Assembly: GCA_050084985.1 (NCBI GenBank)
Contig: JBITNC010000001.1
Coordinates: forward strand, 47,306,001-47,370,000
Length of the DNA: 64,000 nucleotides
Reading direction: 5' to 3'
Source: Nageia nagi
Lineage: Eukaryota > Pinophyta
Each line of letters opens with the position of its first letter. Position 1 is the stretch's first letter. Below the pieces are notes generated by a model, which was not told the DNA's origin, did no database searches, and saw only the letters and a program-made list of their open reading frames with translations. Positions 57,061 to 64,000 of the stretch are shown one piece after another. The translations under genes and the position numbers were made by a program.

Positions 57061-58400
57061 CCTCTATCTCTTCATTCAACCAAATCATCACTAATTCTAA
57101 TGGTGTGGAAAATGGAAACTCTTCCAACCATATCATTTTATCTTCCATAGATTTACCAAAGTAAGCATGTACATCTAGATAATGTTTGAGTCCTCTTTTC
57201 ATGCCTAGCTAGATATTCAGTTCTAGCACCCATAGATTCTAATAAAGCATCATCATTCTCAAACAATTATATAGCATGTATTTCATATTTATCATCTATT
57301 TCACATTCAATAATAGATAAATTTTGATCATATCTTACCTATTCATCTTCTTGTGTTAATAACAGAAAACTATTTAGACCATCATGACCATCTCCATGAT
57401 ATAGAATGATGCAACATTTATTTTTCTCCATGATTTTCTCTAAATAGAACCATCAATGGTTTTCATGAACCCAAAGGTGTGGGTGGCCCTTTTCCTAAGC
57501 CTCCTACCATTCATCCAAGTCTCTCTTTGAACTAATGTTATTGATGTTCATGATGGTGTATGAACTAAACTTGATATTCTTGATGTTAATTCTCTGTAAT
57601 GCTTTTCTATAGATCTAATCATTCTTAGTTAGGATAACATCATCTTCTGTATCATATGGAACAAATCTCTTAGAGAGAACATAATTGCACTACTTGGATA
57701 TATACTCATCTACTTCTACCTTGTAAATATTTCCTTCAAAATAAAAATTTAAACATCTATGCAAAGTGGATGCTACTCCTTCCATGTCATCTATCCAAGG
57801 TCTTCCAAGAATGAAATTGAGAGAAGGTTTTCCATTTGTAATGTATAAGAGGGTTTGAAGTACCTTGTTTCCTACTTTTATTGGAAGTGTGATGATTCTT
57901 GCACATTTTTTTGGAAACCATCAAACCCCTTAACTCTCATGGTAGTCTCTTCTCTTGGAGGTAATAAATACATATCAAACTGTGAAAGCGAGTGGTGGTA
58001 ATATTCAAAGCTACCCCACCATCTATTAATGATCTCTTAACTATATTGCCAAAGGTATTCACTTTAATAAATAATGGTGGATGTAACTAAGTTACATCCT
58101 TGCTAGTCCTTTCATTAGGATGAAATGTGATAACATCTCCTTTACTCCATATTTTTGCCTTTTTTGCAAAAGCAGTGATTGAGATGTTCCTATCTATCTA
58201 ACTTTTCTTGAAAATATGATTCATCATTTCTCTATGAGGTTTTAAAATTTGAAGCAATTTAAATAAACTAACCTTTTATTGTGTATTCTTGAGTTTCTCA
58301 ATGAGTTCAAAACTTTTTGGTTCTTTAGGGAGCTCCTTTTCACATGTGACTAGATTTGTTGCTAATCTTGGTCTTCCTCTTGTAAGTGTGCACACACTTC
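57061..58400 (-). pseudogene. Element F protease and linker with AT-hook-like motif
   Basis: 58000-58045 reads 'VKRSLIDGGVALNITTT', the retropepsin active site with DGG intact. 57780-57800 reads 'GRPWIDDMEGVASTLHRCLN', the same tail as in element C. Upstream of the active site 'TRGRPRLATNL' (58360-58385) is an AT-hook-like GRP core, in the same place as the one in element E. The region down to 57061 is the protease-to-RT linker and carries no domain. Confidence 0.8.
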
Positions 58401-59565
58401 TTCATGGAAAATTACATTGATATGCTGATCCTCCCCTATATCTTTAACTTTAGTATGAACACATGGAATCCATCCTCTATGAGCCTTTGTATTTTACTTC
58501 TTAGGCCTCCACACCCATTAGTGGCATGCCTCTTGGTTTGATGATATTCACAGTATCTATCTTCCTTGTACCATGTTGACCTCTTTGTTGACTCATCTTC
58601 CTCTTGCTTAGGTAAAGGCTGTAATAGTCCCTTTTCCATTAGATATTTCAAGATAAACCTAGAGGGTATAGGAAACTTTATGAATTTCTTTTCTTTCTTT
58701 TCATATGCCTTTTCTGTTACATGAATGGATTTTTCTTTCTTTGGTGATTATGGTTTCTTATCCTTGGCCTTAGGTTTGTCATCATCTTGATATTTCACAA
58801 GCCATAATCTCACAAGGACTTTTTCTTTTTCCAATAGCTTATATGTCATATCAAAAAATGCTATATGTGTATGACAAATGACATAAGATTGTAAGGATAA
58901 TATGATAGCTTCTTTTAAGATATTGTTTACCTCCTTTTTCATAAGATTAGTTTTGATTTGTTGCCATGTATTTTTGAATCACATTATAAACTTTTCATTA
59001 TTTTCATTACTACCTTCCCTCATAGCACATATATCTGAAACCATGACTTCATGCTTGATATTATGCTTATACTATTCTATAAATAAGTTATTCAATTCTC
59101 AAAATGATGCAATAGACCTTTCAAGAACCATTCATGAGCCTCTCCTTCCAAACTATGAGGAAAGAACTTCACCTGTAATATTGAATCCACATTGATTTTG
59201 AACTCACACTCATCTTTAAACCCTTGCAAATGTCTCCTAGGATCTACCTCCCATTGAACTTATAAAACATAGGATCTTTATAATCTAGTAGTGGCATGCA
59301 TAAATGAATCTCATCACATAGAGGGCTACTAAACTCAATCAAATCATCTGGTTGAGCTGATCCTCTTGCTAGTTGGTCAATTTATCTTTGTATACCCTCA
59401 ATAGTATCTTGAATTTGATCATTGTTACTTCCATCATCATGGTTAGCTCTTTCATTATATGCTTCTATTCCATCATGCTGAATATATCCCAAGAGCTCAT
59501 CAAGATCTCTTCTAGAAGAACTTCATAAAAATAATCTTAATTGATCCATGTCTAAAGTAACTCAC
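58401..59565 (-). pseudogene. Element F gag
   Basis: A likely start is the Met at 59547-59549 ('MDQLRLFL'), followed by 'DLDELLGYIQHDGIEAYNE'. The knuckle is in the open frame 58436-58651: 'YCEYHQTKRHATNGCGGL' (C-x2-H-x4-H-x4-C). Before it lies a Lys-rich patch. The capsid part at 58750-59250 is readable only in pieces. Confidence 0.75.
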
Positions 59566-59605
59566 CAAATTGCTTATTAGTCCTAACTAAAACCAAATAT
59601 GATTT

Positions 59606-59621
59606 CACATTTGGTTCACCA
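59606..59621 (-). other. Primer binding site of element F
   Basis: On the - strand the LTR end 'ttgtaaaca' is followed by 'tat' and TGGTGAACCAAATGTG. It is shared with element E, which suggests one primer tRNA for this lineage. I do not name the tRNA with confidence. Confidence 0.6.
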
Positions 59622-59625
59622 AATA

Positions 59626-60399
59626 TGTTTACAAATAATAATTTGTGAATGTAAATAAATGAATACCTATAGTACCAAAGGATATTTGTAACTTTGAGCT
59701 AACAAATAGTAATTTATAATAAGAAAAGTTGATATATAAGATAATGAATAATTGGAATTGAAATGACATCACCAAATAAGATTGAGTTTGTGTACTTACC
59801 TCATGGAACATACTTGATATTGATGAATGGAAGATAGTGATGAAGCCTCAACAACCAACAGAGTCTACACCCAAAGTTATGGAGCAAGGTGATCCAAAGA
59901 GAGGGCTACAAGTAGTCTATTTTGTGCTTGAAAGGAGCATCAGCAATCTATTTTATCTATAGAGGAGAATCAATGGTCTTTATTATACTATAGTATATTT
60001 TAAATCAACTTTGTGCATCCACACAAACTCTCAATGATCATAGTTTGATACTCAGATAAGCTAGTAATTGTCAAGATGCTCACATAAGGAAGTACACAAA
60101 CCCAATCTTGAATGGTGATGTTAAGAGACACCTAAAAGACTACCATCATCAAGAATAGATATGAGATCATGTATATTCTTGATGTGGACTTACTATTAGA
60201 TCCCTATTTATATAGATAATAATATGACCTACTCCTTAGGTCGATGTGTACCTACATAAATAAGAATATAGTAAGTTGATGATATATATTAACCATATCC
60301 AAGATAACATTAATATTCTTAAACTAGGTGTGTATAAGTGCAGGAACATATTTCCAAATGTATAAATTTAAATGCATAAATTAATTTTATGTGATAACA
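59626..60399 (-). repeat. 5' LTR of element F (right)
   Basis: 774 bases, aligned without net indel to 52080-52853. It carries the same 'caaataataattt' start, 'cctcatggaacatac', 'cagagtctacaccca', 'gatactcagataagctag' and 'gacctactccttagg' landmarks. Confidence 0.92.
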
Positions 60400-60404
60400 C
60401 TCAA

Positions 60405-60690
60405 GCCTAGTGAAAAGAGGCTTGTAGCCTAGTTCATGTGACATTAGCCTTATTTTGGTGAGGAGGTTTGCATAGATGATGAAAGCACTATAGGTTAGAT
60501 CCGTACCCTTTCTCTTTGCTTTCATTCATTTTCTATTAACTCAATATTAGGTCTAGGTATTTGGTCTTTTAAATTTCATTTGTCCCCTTTCTTAATGAAG
60601 TAATGTTGATGGGATCCTAACACTATTTCTCAATTTTTTGAATCTCTTATGGTTAAATTTGGATGCAATGCTGGGGGCATTACCTATGCC
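60405..60690 (+). other. Element E: linker between protease and RT
   Basis: This resumes element E after the F insertion. No domain is seen in these 286 bases, but the frame that follows runs straight into the RT lead-in. Confidence 0.5.
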
Positions 60691-61500
60691 TCCCTAACGC
60701 AATGATGAAATATCCTATATTAGTGAAGAAATAGTATAAGTAAACATCGATACCTAGGAGGACCCAAAGTTGATCAAATTAGGAGCTTGGTTAACCTTGG
60801 AAGAACAAGAAAGGTACCACATACTATTAAAATATTTATCTAATATCTTTCCTTAGTATTATTCTAATATGTCTAATCTTGATCATGATTTTATCACTCA
60901 TAGTCTAGTTGTCAATGAAAATGTAAAACCATTTCAACAAAAGCCTAGAAAAATGCATCCTAGAGTAGCTCTTACTATTAAAAATAAAATCAAAAGATAT
61001 CTTATTGTTGGTTTTATTGTACCTATTGATTATTCTCTATCAATTTATAACATTATCCTTATAGCTAAGCCTAATGGTGAAATAATATTATAGATTCAAC
61101 AATGAGACATGAAATTTTATCTTTCATGGATGGTTTTTCTGACTATAATCAAATAAGGATCAACAAGGAGGATTAACATAAGATAACCTTTATTACTCCT
61201 TGGAGAATATTTTGTTTGCAAATTATCAAAGATAAATGGTGAGTATATTTCATGATATGATATATGACAATGTTGAAGTGTGTGTTGATGATATCCTAGC
61301 AAATTCCATAACCAAATATGATCATATCTCATACTTGAGAAACATATTCCAAAGAATGAGAAAATACAAGTTGAAATTAAAGCCTCAAAATTATGCACTC
61401 ATAGTCTCATTAGGTAAATTGCTTGGTTTCATTATTTCAAGAAGATGTAATAAGGTATATCCTAAGTAATTTTTAGCAATTATGGATTTGCCACCTCCTA
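60691..61500 (+). pseudogene. Element E reverse transcriptase
   Basis: The lead-in 'DPKLIKLGAWLTLEEQERYH' (about 60760-60822) and the open frame 60869-61093 ('NENVKPFQQKPRKMHPRVAL', 'IVGFIVPIDYSLSIYNIILI') are classic for Tat-type RT. 'FMDGFSDYNQIRINKED' (61120-61175) follows. The catalytic box at 61281-61295 reads C-V-D-D-I, with both Asp kept but the usual Tyr changed to Cys (TAT to TGT). About 250 bases between 61200 and 61260 seem deleted or unreadable compared with the family. Confidence 0.85.
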
Positions 61501-62170
61501 AGAAATTGAAATATTTGAGAAGCCTTTAAGGAAAGGTTCAAGCCATCACAAGGTTCATTGCTTAGTTAGCAGATATGACTTCTCCATTTTCTCATTTATT
61601 GAAGAAAGGTGAGAAAATTGTTTGGGATGAAAAGTGTCAAAAGGATTTGGATAACATAAGAGGTACCTTAATAATGTTATAATTTATCCCATTATGATTC
61701 AGATAAGATTTTGCTACTTTATGTTTCAACAACATTAAGTGCATTTGGGGCTATGCTAGCTTCGAAAGATGATAACAACAAAGAAATAGTAATTTATTAT
61801 ATCAATAAGACTTTACTTTATTATGAGACAAGATGTAATCTAATAGAAAAGATTTTTTTCAAAATATTCTTATCAACTAAAAAATTTAATACATTACATG
61901 CTTAGAAACCTAACATGTTTCATAGCTCAGGTTGATCATCTTAGATATATCATGTCCTAATCATACCTATCTAGAAGGGCTGCAAAATGGGTAATGTTGC
62001 TTCAAGAGTTTGATTTGGTATTTATCACTTAGAAATAAATTAATAAATAGGATATGATATATTTCCTTACCAATAATCCAAGAAATAATGTATCAAATAC
62101 TCAAGAAGAGTTACCAAATGAAGTGTACGGTTAGAATATTCATGATCCTAGCATCACCACTACATTGTAG
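61501..62170 (+). pseudogene. Element E RT-linked RNase H
   Basis: The open frame at 61711-61905 reads 'LLYVSTTLSAFGAMLASKDD', then 'KEIVIYYINKTLLYYETRCN'. This is the Ty3-type RNase H, starting with the L-Y-V-(S) box. The connection part upstream (61480-61680) is readable with stops ('SHLLKKGEKIVWDEKCQ'). Confidence 0.8.
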
Positions 62171-62640
62171 CACTACCTCTCCATTTTTCGAGCCTGAGTA
62201 TCCTCAATTATTTTTTGGTTTTATAAAAAATGATAAATGGACCCTATTCTTTTATGGTCCCAAGTGAATTCATAGGGAAATGGTAGGAATTATCCTAATC
62301 AATTCTCATGGTGATGTTATACATATGTCTTATCATTTAAGTTTTTATTGCACTAATTATATGGCAGAATATGAAGCTCTTATTTTAGGTATAAAGACTA
62401 TAATAATTCTAAAGTTAAAAAATGATAAAAAAAACTTTAATGATTCTCAACTAATAGTAAATTGAGTTTCAAACATCTATAACATGAAATATGCTAGGTT
62501 ACAACCATACAAAGAAATGGTGAAAAGTCTTCTTATATACTTTGATGAGTATGAAATTAATAGTATTCCAAGATATAGAAATAGGTATGTTGATGCTATG
62601 GCTAGTGACACTTCCCTTTCTCCCTTTAATATATAAAATG
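62171..62640 (+). pseudogene. Element E archaeal-type RNase H (aRNH)
   Basis: The open frame at 62280-62465 reads 'GIILINSHGDVIHMSYHLSF', 'CTNYMAEYEALILGIKTI' and 'DSQLIVN'. This is the RVT_3 signature with the A-E-Y-E-A-L and D-S-Q-L boxes intact. It lies after the RT-linked RNase H and before integrase, as in element F. Confidence 0.87.
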
Positions 62641-62754
62641 AGGAGATTATTCTTACAATCAAAAATATAGGTAAGCCATCTCATGAGAATGTTGTTGAAT
62701 ATTTTGTTGAGGATCAATGTTATGAAGCTAATTGTATCAATGTGTATGAATGGT

Positions 62755-64000
62755 ATTAAGATATTTTTTATTATCTAAAATATGGTGGTATCCCTATGTC
62801 CTTTAATAATAATTATATAATTAGCCTCAAAAATCTATCTATAAAATATATCATCATTGGTGATTTATTATAAAGAAGGCATTTAGATGGTGGTCTTTTT
62901 AGATGTTTAATAAGGCATGAAGTAAAAATGACCCTGCATCAAGCTCATGATGGTGAATGTGGTGGACACTTTAATGATAAATTTATTTATAAAATATTAC
63001 TTATATTAGGTTATTATTGGCCTAATATACTATAGGATTGTAAATTGTATTTTAAGAAATGTAAGTAATGTCAAAAGAATACTAAACTTCAACTTTATCA
63101 TGGTTTGCACTCTATTGTATCACCTTGGTCTTTTTCTATTTGGGCACTTGATTTTATTATTCATAACCCTATTTCAATATATTAACATAATTTTATCATT
63201 ATAGTTATAGAATACTTCATAAAATGGGTCAATCTATCCCCATAAAGTTAGCAAAAGTAGGTAAGTTGTTGAAGTTCTTATTGAATTTATCTTTCTAGAT
63301 ATGGTGTGCCTTCTAAATTATTCATGGATAATGGTACAAGCTTTAAAGGTAATGAAGTTAAAGAGTTTTATGATAAGTATCATATTGAAAGAAAATTCTC
63401 TACACCTTATTATCCCCAAGGTAATGGTCAAACCAAAGCATCTAATAAATTCATAAAGAGTATCCTATCCAAAAATGTTGTAAAGCATGGTAAAGATTGA
63501 CATGAACAACTACCTTATGGTTTGTGGGCCTATATAAAAAGTATAAGGACTTCTATAGGGGAAAACTCTTTCTCCTATTTCTCCTTAATATAAGGTAATG
63601 ATTTCATAGTTTCATTAGATCTAGAGATCCGATCAATTTAAGTTTCACTAGACAATCTCATCCCTAATGAAGATAGAAGAAAAGCTAGATTAGCCTAACT
63701 AGAAATCCTAGATGAAAAGAGGTTTAATGCTCTAGAACACCTTTTTGTCTATAATTATAGAATTCAAAAATCCTATAGTAAAAATATCAAGTCTAAAGAG
63801 TTCAAGGTTGGTGACCTAGTCTAAAAACAAAACCTTGCCAACATAAAATTATTAGAAAATGGAAAGAAAGGTAAGTTCGAACCTAATTGGATAGATCCTT
63901 ACATTGTCATTGCAAATTATGGAAAAGGTGCATATAAATTATCCATAATTGAATGGAAAGAAGAATGTAATTTGATTAATGCTATGCATTTTAAAATGTT
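62755..64000 (+). pseudogene. Element E integrase (runs to window edge)
   Basis: 'MTLHQAHDGECGGHFNDKFI' (62930 on) and 'YFKKCK' give the H2C2 zinc part; its last Cys is followed by a stop. The DDE core has 'WSFSIWALDFIIHNPISIY' (63125-63185), then the open frame 63306-63500 with 'MDNGTSFKGNEVKEFYDKYH' and 'TPYYPQGNGQTKASNKFIKS'. The catalytic Glu after the second Asp appears to be Lys in 'QTKASN'. The C-terminal 'FKVGDLV' and 'KGKFEPNWIDPYIVIANYGK' continue to about 63950. The 3' LTR lies outside. Confidence 0.87.

Larger units (their letters stand above)
52075..60404. mobile_element. Element F: 8.3-kb Tat-type gypsy element nested in E
   Basis: Two LTRs of exactly 774 bases (52080-52853 and 59626-60399) flank a - strand interior with gag, protease, RT, RNase H, aRNH and integrase. 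The flanks 'cccaa' (52075-52079) and 'ctcaa' (60400-60404) are a TSD with one C-to-T change. On either side lie the protease end and the RT start of element E, so F split E. The dual RNase H places it in the Tat group. The whole pol order is preserved but stops make it non-autonomous today. Confidence 0.9.

Overview
The window looks like transposon-dense nuclear DNA of a seed plant. It is AT-rich and almost entirely plant LTR retrotransposons, nested in each other and decayed to different degrees. The only host-gene material I recognise is two broken pentatricopeptide-repeat (PPR) fragments, a plant-typical family. A gymnosperm or another very large, slowly purged plant genome would fit, but the sequence does not fix the species. 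I see no intact host gene, no tRNA or rRNA gene, no CRISPR array and nothing bacterial. Assignments come from reading translated motifs and comparing repeats by eye.

Layout. (A) 1-6135, Ty1/copia, + strand: a fragment of a copia pol runs straight into a truncated LTR (158-712), then a PBS, degenerate gag-protease-integrase-RT-RNase H, a PPT and a 3' LTR (4738-6135). 6136-14771 holds minisatellites, an acidic pseudo-coding stretch and a PPR pseudogene (11764-12310, - strand). (B) 14772-38567, Ty3/gypsy, - strand, LTRs of about 1.83 kb. Its left LTR is split by (C), 16035-27695, an 11.7-kb - strand Ty3-type element with 848/839-bp LTRs and a perfect 5-bp TSD (cctcc). C has gag and protease, extra upstream ORFs and long hierarchical repeats, but no recognisable RT or integrase. 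B reads gag, protease, archaeal-type RNase H (aRNH), RT, RNase H, integrase, then an extra coiled-coil ORF. 38568-46117 holds a ~310-bp tandem array, LTR-like ends and a second PPR fragment (about 43690-44060, - strand).

(D) 46119-48850 is the 5' part of a second copia element, cut off in its integrase by (E), a + strand Tat-type gypsy element (48851 to beyond the window). E is split between protease and RT by (F), 52080-60399, a - strand Tat-type element with two 774-bp LTRs and a near-perfect TSD (cccaa/ctcaa). E and F both have the usual Tat order RT, RNase H, aRNH, integrase.

Nesting gives relative ages: D before E before F, and B before C. C has the most similar LTR pair and the longest open gag, so it is probably the youngest. 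Most coding regions are closed by stops, many of which are CAA/CAG to TAA/TAG or G-to-A changes, as expected of methylated, silenced repeats. The most notable observations are the two different aRNH positions (B versus E and F), the pol-less element C with its repeats and extra ORFs, the extra 3' ORF of B, and collinear PPR remnants on either side of about 31 kb of inserted DNA.
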